DNA of 64,000 nt from an uncultured Actinomycetes bacterium (GTDB taxonomy: Bacteria; Actinomycetota; Acidimicrobiia; Acidimicrobiales; RAAP-2), in assembly GCA_903871335.1 (NCBI GenBank), contig CAIQGE010000026.1, positions 48,427 through 112,426 of the forward strand, in the 5' to 3' direction. Under the pieces are notes generated by a model. It was not told the DNA's origin and ran no database searches. It saw only the letters and a list, made by a program, of their open reading frames with translations. A program made the translations under genes and the position numbers. This document shows positions 16,521-25,086 of the stretch, piece after piece (position 1 is the first letter of the stretch; each line of letters begins with the position of its first letter).

Positions 16521-17450
16521 GTGATCAGCACTCCGCCCTTTCCCATTTCCGTGTCCAACGAGGTCCGCGACGCACTCGCCGAGGGTCGCGGCGTCGTGGC
16601 CCTGGAGACCACCATCGTGGTGCACGGCCTGCCGCGACCCATCAATTTGGAGGTCGCCGCGGCCTGCGAGGACGCCGTTCGCGCGGCCGGGGCGGTTCCC
16701 GCGACGATTGGAGTTCTCGGTGGTCGAGCGATCATCGGCATGAGTCGGTCCGAGGTCGAAACTCTCGCCGAGCCGACTCGGGAGTGCGCCAAGTTGTCGG
16801 CTCGAGATCTGGGTCTCGCGATAGCGACGCGGAGCGACGGCGCCACCACGGTGGCGGGCACGATTGCTCTCGCGGCACTGGCGGGGGTGCGTGTTATGGC
16901 GACGGGGGGGTTGGGTGGAGTGCACCGCGACGCCGTTCATTCCTTCGACGAGTCAGCCGATCTCGGTTGCCTCGCCCGAACACCGGTCCTGGTAGTCGCC
17001 TCGGGCGTGAAGTCCATTCTCGATATTCCAGCGACCCTCGAGCGTCTCGACTCGCTCGGCGTGCCCGTCGTCGGGTATCGCACCAACGCGTTCCCCGGCT
17101 TCTATCGATCAGACAGCGGTTCGCCGGTGGATTGGCGTCTCGATGACGCCGCGGTAGCCGCCCGAGCCTTTGACGCCCACGTCGGTAGTGGGGGGCGAGG
17201 CTTCTTGCTCGCGAATCCGGTGGCCGAAGAGGCCCAACTCGACGCACTGCTTCATGAAGACGCTCTCGCCGCCGCTCTCGCGGCCGTCGTGGAGCAAAAG
17301 GTCAGCGGCAAGGGCGTCACGCCCGTCATGTTGTCCGCCTTTGCGGCCCGGACCGCGGGAGTGAGCGTGGACGTGAACAAGACACTGGTCGTGGGAAACG
17401 CGCGAGTGGCCGGTGACGTGGCGGCGGAGTTGGCGGCACTCGGACAGTGA
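16521..17450 (+). CDS. psuG: Pseudouridine-5'-phosphate glycosidase
   Basis: Reversibly cleaves the C-C glycosidic bond of pseudouridine 5'-phosphate into uracil and ribose 5-phosphate. The 309-residue protein shows the family signature A-L-E-T-T-I-V-V-H-G-L-P-R-P near the N-terminus, then A-T-I-G-V-L-G-G-R, S-A-R-D-L, the G-V-H-R-D-A segment, the R-T-N-A-F-P-G-F-Y motif and a late K-G-V-T-P-x-M. The start is GTG 16521. The gene overlaps the downstream kinase gene by four bases (GTGA), the usual psuG-psuK pairing. Confidence 0.93.
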   Translation: MISTPPFPISVSNEVRDALAEGRGVVALETTIVVHGLPRPINLEVAAACEDAVRAAGAVPATIGVLGGRAIIGMSRSEVETLAEPTRECAKLSARDLGLAIATRSDGATTVAGTIALAALAGVRVMATGGLGGVHRDAVHSFDESADLGCLARTPVLVVASGVKSILDIPATLERLDSLGVPVVGYRTNAFPGFYRSDSGSPVDWRLDDAAVAARAFDAHVGSGGRGFLLANPVAEEAQLDALLHEDALAAALAAVVEQKVSGKGVTPVMLSAFAARTAGVSVDVNKTLVVGNARVAGDVAAELAALGQ

Positions 17451-18334
17451 CGAGCATCCCGCGACGGGTCGCCGTCATTGGTGACGTCATGATGGACGTG
17501 ATTGTCGTGCCGCGAGGTCCCCTCGCTCCCACCAGTGATACGCCTTCAACGGTGCGCGTCGGTCGAGGCGGCGCGGCCGGGAATCTCGCCGTGGCGCTCG
17601 CCCGGGCGGGACACGACGTGACGTACGTCGGTGTTGTCGGCGACGATTGGGCCGGGCGCGAGGTGGAGTCGGAGTTTCGTCGGTGGGGAATTACCCCACA
17701 CTTGCATCGTGTGGATGCTCCGACCGGAGTCGTCGTCTCCATGGTGGCACCCGATGGTCAACGTTCGATGTTCACCGATCGTGGTGCCAACGCGTATCTC
17801 GATGCTTCGTTAGTGCTGGACGCGGTGCAACGCGGCGTCGATCACGTCCACGTGTCGGGGTATACCTTGCTGTCTGATGACGTACGACCAGCGGGCATGG
17901 CGACGCTCGGGTGGACATGGGAGCACGACGTGCCGTCGTCGGTGGACGTATGTTCCGTCGGGCCACTTCGACAGATCGGTGCGACAACTTTTCTTGACGC
18001 GGCCCACGGGGCCACCATGTTGTTCGCGAACGAGGAAGAGGCTCGCGAATTGTGTGGCGAGGGAGACGACGCCGACAACCTCGGACTCCTCGGAAAGTTG
18101 TTTGCCGAAGTCGTGGTCACGCGGGGCGCCACCGGCGCGGTCGCAGTCCGTCAGGGGGAAGTGATCGAAGTGCCGTCTGTCGCCACTGACGTGGTCGACA
18201 CGACAGGCGCCGGCGACGCCGCGACCGGAACCTACTTGTCGCAGCGTCTGTTTGGTCACGACATCGACACGTCCCTTCGCGTGGCGATGGACGCCGCAGC
18301 GAAGGTGGTGCGAGGCGCCGGAGCGCTCGGTTAG
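17447..18334 (+). CDS. psuK: PfkB-family kinase, probable pseudouridine kinase
   Basis: A 295-residue ribokinase-family protein. It has the N-terminal G-D-V-M-M-D-V strand, R-V-G-R-G-G-A-A-G-N-L-A-V-A (PfkB signature 1), G-V-V-G-D-D-W-A-G, and the C-terminal D-T-T-G-A-G-D-A-A-T-G-T anion hole with the catalytic Asp. It is coupled to psuG by a GTGA overlap, so phosphorylation of pseudouridine to the substrate of PsuG is the obvious role. By sequence alone ribokinase or another nucleoside kinase could not be excluded. Its TAG shares TTAG with the convergent permease stop. Confidence 0.82.
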   Translation: MTSIPRRVAVIGDVMMDVIVVPRGPLAPTSDTPSTVRVGRGGAAGNLAVALARAGHDVTYVGVVGDDWAGREVESEFRRWGITPHLHRVDAPTGVVVSMVAPDGQRSMFTDRGANAYLDASLVLDAVQRGVDHVHVSGYTLLSDDVRPAGMATLGWTWEHDVPSSVDVCSVGPLRQIGATTFLDAAHGATMLFANEEEARELCGEGDDADNLGLLGKLFAEVVVTRGATGAVAVRQGEVIEVPSVATDVVDTTGAGDAATGTYLSQRLFGHDIDTSLRVAMDAAAKVVRGAGALG

Positions 18335-19662
18335 TCCCGCTTGTAGGGGATGCCGTCGGCGGCGGGAGCGCGCACTCGTCCAATGAGTCCGGACACCACC
18401 GCGATCGTGATGATGTACGGGAACATCTGGAGAATTTCGGTTCCGATGGGGATGTTCCACGTCTGCAGGTTGTTGGCCAGATACACGGACAGCCCGAAAA
18501 TGATCGACGCGGCGACCGCGCCCGAGGGACGCCAACGACCGAAGATCATGGCGGCGAGAGCGATGTATCCGTATCCCGAGGTGATGCCCGGTTGGAACTG
18601 ACCGTGCAGTGAAATGAAGGCGACGCCTCCAAGTCCCGCGACGGCTCCACCCATGACGACATTGCGATAGCGCGTGCGCACGACCGAGATACCGACGGCT
18701 TCGGCAGCCTTGGGGTGCTCACCGACGGCCCGCACGCGTAGTCCCCAGCGAGTGCGGAACAAGCCAACGGAGACGGTAATGACGAGCAGGATCATGACGT
18801 AGAAGAACGCGTTCTCGTTGAAGAAGACCGGGCCCAAGATGGGAATCTTCGCTAATCCGGGAATCGCCACGAGTGGCGCCTGATTGCCCACGTTGTACTG
18901 CGGATAGGGCGAAAGAACCTGCAAGTTCAAGTACGAGCTCAGGCCCGACATCATGGTGACGATAACGACACCGACGATGATCTGGTCGCTCTGGTAACGC
19001 AAGGCGAGGAAGGCGAGCAAGAGCCCCAGTAGACCGCCCAGGACAATGCCGCCGATCGCCGCGTAGAAGAAGTTTCCGGTTACTGACGCGATGACGGCGC
19101 CCAAGAGTGCACCACCGATGAATTGTCCCTCGATGGCAATGTTCACGACACCGGAACGTTCGCAGAGGATGCCCGAGAGTGAACCGAAAATCAGAACCAT
19201 CGCGATGCTGGCGCCACCCACAAGGACTGCCGTGAGATTCAAGAACCCGATGTACGAAGGCCCGGGGGTACGAGCAGCCCAGAGCAGGACGGCGAAGAAA
19301 AACAGCACGGCTCCAAATCCAAAGAAGACCATGACGCCACGCTTGGGAGACTTGACGAGAATAAAGACGCCAACGAGTGCGACCACCGCTCCGAGAATGA
19401 TGTTCGTCAGAGCGGTGGGTACCGTGACGGGCGAGAGGTGCCAAGGAATCGTTCCGGTCAGGTTCACTGGATCGAAACTCAGCGTGCTCTTAGGGGCCGA
19501 CCCACAGCCGAGACCAAAGACCAGCGCAATGAACAGTCCGAGAACAATCTCGATGATCCCAATGACGCGGGTGCGCGTGTCGGGTACGGCCTGCGTGAGA
19601 TTTCCCGACGGCACGTCTGTGACGTCTGATGCGGCAGGTGTGATGATGCTCACGAGCTCCAT
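18331..19662 (-). CDS. Nucleoside ABC transporter permease 2 (NupQ-like)
   Basis: A 443-residue membrane protein. After a roughly 100-residue extra N-terminal part with two or three hydrophobic segments, it has the core of the YufQ/NupQ branch of the BPD_transp_2 family. Markers are E-R-S-G-V-V-N-I-A-I-E-G, R-T-R-W-G-L-R-V-R-A-V-G-E-H-P-K-A-A and the late G-x-I-A-L-A-A-M-I-F-G. ATG 19662 lies within the end of the upstream permease gene (13-base overlap). A frame extending to 20121 exists but runs antisense-like through that gene, so it is rejected. It forms a heterodimer channel with the upstream permease. Confidence 0.88.
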   Translation of the reverse strand: MELVSIITPAASDVTDVPSGNLTQAVPDTRTRVIGIIEIVLGLFIALVFGLGCGSAPKSTLSFDPVNLTGTIPWHLSPVTVPTALTNIILGAVVALVGVFILVKSPKRGVMVFFGFGAVLFFFAVLLWAARTPGPSYIGFLNLTAVLVGGASIAMVLIFGSLSGILCERSGVVNIAIEGQFIGGALLGAVIASVTGNFFYAAIGGIVLGGLLGLLLAFLALRYQSDQIIVGVVIVTMMSGLSSYLNLQVLSPYPQYNVGNQAPLVAIPGLAKIPILGPVFFNENAFFYVMILLVITVSVGLFRTRWGLRVRAVGEHPKAAEAVGISVVRTRYRNVVMGGAVAGLGGVAFISLHGQFQPGITSGYGYIALAAMIFGRWRPSGAVAASIIFGLSVYLANNLQTWNIPIGTEILQMFPYIITIAVVSGLIGRVRAPAADGIPYKRD

Positions 19663-20951
19663 CCCTTCGTGGCGAGTTGAATTCCCGACGTCTTCGCGCC
19701 GCGTAGGCGGAAGACCTCCTTGATGAGAACGGGCGAGGCGACCAACAAGACGACGACCGCCTGAATCACTGTGGCGAGGTCGTAGGGAATACCCGTCTGT
19801 GCCTGCATTTGACGCCCACCGACACTGAGGGCTGCGAAGAGTAAGGATCCCCACACGATGCCGATGGGTTTGTTCTGACCGAGCAGTGACACGGTGATGG
19901 CCGTAAAGCCGATGCCGGCACTCCCAACTAGGAAGTTGGTGTCGATGTAGTGATTGACACCCGACACCTGCGTCACACCCGCGAGACCCGCGAGTCCTCC
20001 GGAAACAACGAAGCAGAGAATCAAGATCAGCTTGTTGTTGATGCCCGCGGTGCGCGCAGCGCGTGGGTTGGCGCCCGTAACGCGGAAGTCGAAGCCCATC
20101 GTGGAGCGCTCCAAGAACCACTTGGCAAAGATGACCACCACGATGGCGACGACCAGTCCGTAATTCACGCGCAGGCCCGAGGACGCGCCAAAGATCGCCG
20201 GAAGTTGGGCGCTCGTGTCGAGGGTGCGAGAAACACCATCAGCCGAACCGGGAGCTTCCAGGGCCGTGGACAGGAGAACGAACGTCAAGAAATAGACAAT
20301 CACGTAGTTGAGCATGATGGTCACAATGACTTCGTGAGCTCCGGTGTACGCCTTCAGGAATCCAGGAATGAGTCCGGCCAGGATGCCGCCGAGGATGCCG
20401 GCGAGCAACGTCAGCGGAAGGTGAATGGCCATAGGTACGTGAATCATGGAACCTACGTAGGTTCCAAGGATTCCGCCCATGATCGCCTGACCGTTGGCAC
20501 CAATGTTGAACACACCGGTCTGGAAGCCAATGCCGACACCGATACTCGCGATCACCAGGGGAGTGGCGTAGGTCAGAGTCTCCGACATGGGGGTCAGGAC
20601 ACTCGATCCACCAGTCCAACCCTGTCCGGTCGTTACCGCGTGCCAGAAGGCGCTCGGGTCCACAATGGAGCCGGTGAACATCGCGCGATACGCGGCTCCG
20701 ACACTGTCAAAGGACACCTTGATGGCGTTCCAGGGATCGGAGAAGAAATTGCTCCAGGCGTGTAGCACCGAGGGCGTCGTCAGAATGATGACGATGCCAC
20801 CAATGACGAGTCCAAGGAAGATGGCGAGTCCAGTGACAATGACCGGGTGCCCTTCGAGGTACCAATCCCACGCGCGACGAATGCGGCTGCGACGGGGCGC
20901 GGCCGGCGCTTCGGACGACGCGGCGGCGACGTTTGTGGCCTGATCGGTCAT
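19650..20951 (-). CDS. Nucleoside ABC transporter permease 1 (NupP-like)
   Basis: A 433-residue permease of the YufP/NupP branch. About ten transmembrane segments are visible, along with Q-T-G-V-F-N-I-G-A-N-G-Q, A-H-E-V-I-V-T-I-M-L-N-Y and F-R-V-T-G-A-N-P-R-A-A-R-T-A-G-I, the coupling-helix region that contacts the ATPase. A cytoplasmic N-terminal stretch of about 35 residues is rich in Ala, Pro and Arg. Its ATG overlaps the ATPase stop (ATGA at 20948-20951). Confidence 0.9.
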   Translation of the reverse strand: MTDQATNVAAASSEAPAAPRRSRIRRAWDWYLEGHPVIVTGLAIFLGLVIGGIVIILTTPSVLHAWSNFFSDPWNAIKVSFDSVGAAYRAMFTGSIVDPSAFWHAVTTGQGWTGGSSVLTPMSETLTYATPLVIASIGVGIGFQTGVFNIGANGQAIMGGILGTYVGSMIHVPMAIHLPLTLLAGILGGILAGLIPGFLKAYTGAHEVIVTIMLNYVIVYFLTFVLLSTALEAPGSADGVSRTLDTSAQLPAIFGASSGLRVNYGLVVAIVVVIFAKWFLERSTMGFDFRVTGANPRAARTAGINNKLILILCFVVSGGLAGLAGVTQVSGVNHYIDTNFLVGSAGIGFTAITVSLLGQNKPIGIVWGSLLFAALSVGGRQMQAQTGIPYDLATVIQAVVVLLVASPVLIKEVFRLRGAKTSGIQLATKGWSS

Positions 20952-22522
20952 GACGGATCCTCCGACGGGTTCTCAGACGAAGTGGTCGTGGTGGCATTCG
21001 CGGGAACCGTGACGGTGCTGTCGTCAGATATCTGCGAACCGGTCATCAGGAGGCCAATAATTTCGCGACCCACCGAGGGGTCAACGATGCCCGTTATCTG
21101 ACCGTGGAACATGACGGCCACTCGGTCGCCGAGGGCGAGCACTTCGTCAAGCTCGGAAGAGACAATGAGGACCGCTCGATTCTCGTCACGCTCTTGAACG
21201 ATGCGCTTGTGGACGTATTCAATCGAACCCACGTCGAGACCTCTCGTGGGTTGGGCGGCGATGAGCAGCGACAGCGGACGCGAAAGTTCCCGAGCCACAA
21301 TGACCTTCTGTTGGTTACCGCCCGACAGCGAACTTGTCGGGGCGTCGACCGAGGTGGTGCGAATGTCGAAGTCGCGAACACGCTCTTCCGCGTTCGCGCG
21401 CACCGACTTCAAGTTGCGCGTTCCCCGACGAGCGAACGGGGCGACACGTGGAGTGTTCAGCACGAGATTGTCCTGCACGGACATGGAAAGAACGAGACCG
21501 TCGGCCTGACGGTCCTCGGGGACGTGACCGAGCCCCGCGTTCAAGATCTGTCGCGGCGAGTGGTTCGTGATGTCGTGCCCGTTGAGGGTGACCGTTCCTC
21601 GAAGGGCGGGCCGCAAACCGGTCAGGGCCTCTACGAATTCGGTTTGGCCGTTACCTTGCACGCCCGCGAGAGCGACGATTTCCCCCGCATGGACATCCAG
21701 GGAAACGCCGTTGACGACCGGCAGGCCGCGGTCGTCGAGAACCACGAGGTCGCGCACGGAGAGCATGGGCTCACCGGGAACCTTGGGTGCTTTGGTGACG
21801 GTGAGGTTGACGTCACGACCGACCATCATCGACGCGAGTTCCTGCTCGGTCATGTCGGGAGTTGCCTCGCCCACGACTTCACCGAGACGAATCACGGTGA
21901 TCATGTCGGCGACAGCCTTCACTTCCTTGAGTTTGTGAGTGATGAACAAAATGGACTTGCCGGCGGCCTTGAGGTTGCGCATGATCTCGAAGAGACCTTC
22001 GATCTCCTGAGGCGTGAGGACGGCAGTCGGTTCGTCGAGAATGAGCAATTCGGCGTTGTGATTCAGAGCTTTCAGGATTTCGACCCGTTGCTGGAGACCG
22101 ACGGAGAGTTCCTCGACGACGGCGTGGGGGTCGACGGCCAATCCGTATTGTTCGGATGCTTTGCGGATAGAAGCGTCGGCTTCCGCGTGGTTCAAGAATC
22201 CTGCTCGGGTGGGTTCAAAACCCAGAACGACGTTTTCGGCGACCGTGAAGACGGGAACCAGCATGAAGTGCTGGTGCACCATGCCAATACCCATGCGTAC
22301 GGCTTCGCCGGAGTTGTTGATGACGACAGGCTTGCCGTCGATCAAGATCTCGCCTTCGTCAGGGTGCAGTAGTCCGAAGAGAACATTCATCAACGTGGAT
22401 TTTCCAGCGCCATTCTCACCGAGGAGACAATGGATGGTACCCGGCTCGACGTTGAGGTTGATATTCCGATTGGCGACCAGCGAGCCGAATCTCTTCGTGA
22501 CTCCGCGTAATTCGAGATGCAT
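20948..22522 (-). CDS. Nucleoside ABC transporter ATP-binding protein (two NBDs, NupO-like)
   Basis: A 524-residue protein with two fused ABC cassettes. NBD1 has Walker A G-E-N-G-A-G-K-S-T, signature L-S-V-G-L-Q-Q-R and Walker B L-L-I-L-D-E-P-T. NBD2 has G-V-Q-G-N-G-Q-T-E in place of Walker A (degenerate, as in the sugar/nucleoside family) and L-S-G-G-N-Q-Q-K. ATG 22522 is preceded by GGGAGA, which decides the start. A longer frame begins inside the upstream hairpin. It powers the importer made of the two permeases and the BMP binding protein. Confidence 0.92.
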   Translation of the reverse strand: MHLELRGVTKRFGSLVANRNINLNVEPGTIHCLLGENGAGKSTLMNVLFGLLHPDEGEILIDGKPVVINNSGEAVRMGIGMVHQHFMLVPVFTVAENVVLGFEPTRAGFLNHAEADASIRKASEQYGLAVDPHAVVEELSVGLQQRVEILKALNHNAELLILDEPTAVLTPQEIEGLFEIMRNLKAAGKSILFITHKLKEVKAVADMITVIRLGEVVGEATPDMTEQELASMMVGRDVNLTVTKAPKVPGEPMLSVRDLVVLDDRGLPVVNGVSLDVHAGEIVALAGVQGNGQTEFVEALTGLRPALRGTVTLNGHDITNHSPRQILNAGLGHVPEDRQADGLVLSMSVQDNLVLNTPRVAPFARRGTRNLKSVRANAEERVRDFDIRTTSVDAPTSSLSGGNQQKVIVARELSRPLSLLIAAQPTRGLDVGSIEYVHKRIVQERDENRAVLIVSSELDEVLALGDRVAVMFHGQITGIVDPSVGREIIGLLMTGSQISDDSTVTVPANATTTTSSENPSEDPS

Positions 22523-22544
22523 TGATTCTCCCTCGTGGCGTGCA

Positions 22545-22582
22545 AGCATGAAGCCCGAGTCCGAAGACTCGGGCTTCATGCT
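22545..22582 (-). terminator. 17-bp hairpin with UUCG loop after the BMP gene
   Basis: On the minus strand AGCATGAAGCCCGAGTC, a TTCG loop and the perfect 17-base complement form a very stable hairpin. The C(UUCG)G closure is the exceptionally stable tetraloop. No T-run follows on the minus strand, so rather than an ordinary terminator it may be a partial terminator or 3' stabiliser that raises binding-protein mRNA over that of the ATPase and permeases. On the plus strand TTTT follows the stem. Confidence 0.7.
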
Positions 22583-22593
22583 TTTCGCACCAA

Positions 22594-22610
22594 GTCGTCT
22601 TTAAGACGAC
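22594..22610 (-). repeat. Small inverted repeat after the BMP gene
   Basis: GTCGTCTT and AAGACGAC around a single base form a near-perfect palindrome 20 bp downstream of the BMP stop and just before the large hairpin. It may fold as a second small stem in the same 3' region. Confidence 0.4.
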
Positions 22611-22630
22611 ATCAGCGTACCGCCTAGAAA

Positions 22631-23743
22631 CTAGACAGCCGGGTACTTGGTCGGGTCGACCGAAATCTTGCCCGACTCGATGCCAGCGGTGATCGTCTTC
22701 AGGGCGTTCTTGACCGTCGTCGAAACCGACTTCGAGTCAACGACCGTACCGGTGCCCAGGTTCTTCAGGGTGCCCGAGTAGATGCCACCCTTGAAGGTGC
22801 CCTTGGCGGCGGCGCTCACGGCGGCGTTCACCGAGGGCTCAACACCCTTGGTCACGGAACCGAGGAACCACGAGCAGTCCGGAGCGTCATTCACGCAACC
22901 GTCGGTGTCAACCCAGATGATCTGGTGACCCGTACCAGCGGACTTCGCCGCGGCAACGGAACCTAGACCCACGGAACCAGCGACCGGGAAGACAATGTCC
23001 GCACCAGCCGAGAAGAAGCCGGAGGTGATCGTCTGACCAGCGGTCTGGTCGGTGAAGCTACCAGCGAAGGTACCCGAACCGTTGTAGTTACCCTTCGAGC
23101 GGTCGCCCGACGTCGGGGTCCAACCGAGAACCTTGACCTTCTTCTTCAGCATCTTGTCGTAGTAACGAACACCCGCAACGAAGCCGTCCATGTAGATGGT
23201 GACCGGCGGAATGTTGATGCCACCGTAGGTCGCCACGGAGCCCGTCTTGGTGCTGGCCGCAGCCAAGTAACCACCGAGGAAGGCGCCCTGGTTCGTCAGG
23301 TACGTCAACGACAACACGTTCTTGGACGTGGTGGTCGGGACGTCGTCAACGATCGCGAACTTCTGGCTCGGGTGTGCGTTGGCAGCGTCGGCCGTGGCGG
23401 AGTCCATGAGGAATCCAACGGTGACGATGATGCCGCACTTCTCGCTGATGAAGGTGTTGATGTTCGGCGCGTAGTCGCTCGAGGACGAGGACGACAAGTA
23501 CTTGATCGAAATCGACTTGTTCGCCTTCTGAGCGTCCTTGAGACCCTGGTACGCCGAAGCATTGAACGAGTGGTCGTTGATGCCGCCGGTGTCCGTCACG
23601 ACGCAGGCCAAGAAGCCCGACGTGTGAGGGCGAGCGGTGGCGCCAGCCGGTGCAACGACCGCGAACGAGGAGATTGCCAACGCGGCAATGCTGCCTCCAG
23701 CGATCGCGCGCAGGGCGCGACCCTTCAGTGAACTACTAATCAT
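22631..23743 (-). CDS. BMP-family nucleoside-binding protein of ABC importer
   Basis: A 370-residue solute-binding protein of the BMP/PnrA/NupN family. Markers are V-T-D-T-G-G-I-N-D-H-S-F-N-A-S-A-Y at the start of the mature domain, I-V-T-V-G-F-L-M-D, G-A-F-L-G-G-Y-L-A, A-G-A-D-I-V-F-P-V-A-G and V-D-T-D-G-C. The signal peptide has R-A-L-R-A-I-A then a hydrophobic core and a likely A-G-A-T-A cleavage site (about 37/38). Unlike most relatives it has no obvious lipobox Cys at the mature end. The first Cys (47) is inside the first beta strand. ATG 23743 has GGAGG ten bases upstream. It heads the importer operon. Confidence 0.9.
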   Translation of the reverse strand: MISSSLKGRALRAIAGGSIAALAISSFAVVAPAGATARPHTSGFLACVVTDTGGINDHSFNASAYQGLKDAQKANKSISIKYLSSSSSSDYAPNINTFISEKCGIIVTVGFLMDSATADAANAHPSQKFAIVDDVPTTTSKNVLSLTYLTNQGAFLGGYLAAASTKTGSVATYGGINIPPVTIYMDGFVAGVRYYDKMLKKKVKVLGWTPTSGDRSKGNYNGSGTFAGSFTDQTAGQTITSGFFSAGADIVFPVAGSVGLGSVAAAKSAGTGHQIIWVDTDGCVNDAPDCSWFLGSVTKGVEPSVNAAVSAAAKGTFKGGIYSGTLKNLGTGTVVDSKSVSTTVKNALKTITAGIESGKISVDPTKYPAV

Positions 23744-24181
23744 TTGTGTCCATCCTCCCTTGGTGTGCACTTAATGTCGAGGTCCCGCCGACTCGGGAAG
23801 CCCTTCACGGTGTTCGATGAGGTTCATCGTCCGAGAGTGACGATAACGCACAAATGGCCCCGAGCGCAGGTGGATTGGGGGACTTCTTGTGAACCGCCGG
23901 TTAAGTATCTTGCCGCCGGTGACGCGCCGAAATCCGGACCGTGGGGAGTCGATTTTTGGGTCTTACTCGGTCGAATGAGCATCCTCAGCGCCAGGGGTGC
24001 CCGAGTTGAGTCCGACACCATGGACCATTTTCGGCGTGCTGTCAGGGATTACGTCGAAAATATCGTCGACCGGGGACCCTTTGCCAGCCGTGGAGCAGGA
24101 TTCTGCCTCCACTGAGGATGGGCATGACGATGCGAAGAATCTCGAGTTCTTGGAGACTTCCTCGTCTCGTCAGCAACCAAC
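23744..24181. other. Non-coding stretch upstream of the BMP gene
   Basis: 438 bp between exonuclease III and the BMP gene. Short frames exist on both strands but lack a ribosome binding site or protein-like composition. I see no recognised riboswitch. It presumably holds the promoter and operator of the nucleoside importer, with GGAGG at the end next to the BMP start. Confidence 0.5.
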
Positions 24182-24979
24182 TTAGAAGTTGAGTGTCAAA
24201 CTCACCGGACAGTGGTCGCTGCCCATGATGTCGTCGTGGATCTCCGCGTGGGTGATGTGCGGTACGAGGTTCTTCGAGGCCAGGAAATAGTCAATGCGCC
24301 ATCCAACGTTGCGAGCGCGGGCGCCCGAGAAGTTGGACCACCACGTGTAGTGGCCATTGCCGTCAGTGAATAAGCGGAACGTGTCGACGAATCCGGCGTC
24401 CAGCAGTTTCTGAATACCTTCGCGTTCTTCGGTAGTAAAGCCGGCCTTGCCGCGGTTCTCTCGAGGATTGGCGAGGTCATCTTCGGTATGGGCGACGTTG
24501 AGGTCGCCACAGAACGCGACGGGCTTCTTCTTCTGCAGAGCTTTGACGTGAGCGAGAAACGCCGGGTCCCACTTCTGGTGGCGGTGCGCCAGGCGACTGA
24601 GATCACCCTTGGCGTTGGGTGTGTAGACGGTGACCAGAAAGAAGTTGTCAAACTCGGCAGTAATGACGCGACCTTCGGCGTTGGAATTTCCGTAAGGGTC
24701 GTCGGCGAGTTCGTACTTGTTGGCTATCCGCGTCGGCAGCCCGGTCGTCACCGAAAGCGGTTCGATCTTCGAGAAGAGGGCTGTCCCCGAGTACCCCTTC
24801 TTTTCGGCGGAGTGCCAAAATTCGACGTACCCGTCCAAGTTGACGTCGGCTTGGTCCTGCTCGGCCTTAATTTCCTGCAGGCAAACGATGTCGGGCTGGA
24901 GTTGAGCGAGGAAGGGTTCAAAGAGACCCTTGCGTTGCACGGCACGAATGCCATTGACGTTCCACGAAACGATGCGCAC
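24182..24979 (-). CDS. xth: Exodeoxyribonuclease III
   Basis: An AP endonuclease and 3'-5' exonuclease for base excision repair. The 265-residue protein has the full ExoIII/AP-endonuclease set: S-W-N-V-N-G-I-R-A at the N-terminus, C-L-Q-E-I-K with the metal Glu, F-C-G-D-L-N-V-A-H, W-R-I-D-Y-F and the terminal G-S-D-H-C-P-V with the catalytic Asp-His. I take GTG 24979 as the start because the protein begins there in homologues and a TACCAT box lies five bases upstream. ATG 25009 would add ten residues. Confidence 0.92.
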   Translation of the reverse strand: MRIVSWNVNGIRAVQRKGLFEPFLAQLQPDIVCLQEIKAEQDQADVNLDGYVEFWHSAEKKGYSGTALFSKIEPLSVTTGLPTRIANKYELADDPYGNSNAEGRVITAEFDNFFLVTVYTPNAKGDLSRLAHRHQKWDPAFLAHVKALQKKKPVAFCGDLNVAHTEDDLANPRENRGKAGFTTEEREGIQKLLDAGFVDTFRLFTDGNGHYTWWSNFSGARARNVGWRIDYFLASKNLVPHITHAEIHDDIMGSDHCPVSLTLNF

Positions 24980-24984
24980 GCGGC

Positions 24985-24990
24985 ATGGTA
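24985..24990 (-). promoter_or_regulatory. Leaderless -10 box of xth (TACCAT)
   Basis: TACCAT on the minus strand, five bases before GTG 24979. It fits the leaderless pattern and supports the shorter start. Confidence 0.4.
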
Positions 24991-25073
24991 CCAAGGACGT
25001 GTTCTCCAACTCGCATCGGTTGACTCGGACTAACGCGATGGGAAGGTAACGAAGCGCACCACCCAGAGACCGC

Positions 25074-25079
25074 TACCGT
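25074..25079 (+). promoter_or_regulatory. Leaderless -10 box (TACCGT)
   Basis: TACCGT lies seven bases before GTG 25087, the likely start of the membrane protein gene. No ribosome binding site is present. Confidence 0.4.
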
Positions 25080-25086
25080 GTGCGGC

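Noticed and set aside
19663..20121. N-terminal extension of the second permease to 596 residues
   Set aside because: The extension is out of frame within the first permease gene and reads as a His/Arg-rich shadow. The ATG at 19662 gives a normal overlap.
21104..22372. Open frame of 422 codons on the plus strand
   Set aside because: It lies opposite the ABC ATPase gene, has no ribosome binding site and a composition of a shadow frame rich in His, Asp and Val. The ATPase on the other strand has all its motifs.
23744..24115. A 123-codon frame upstream of the BMP gene
   Set aside because: No ribosome binding site, no protein-like pattern, and it occupies the expected promoter region.
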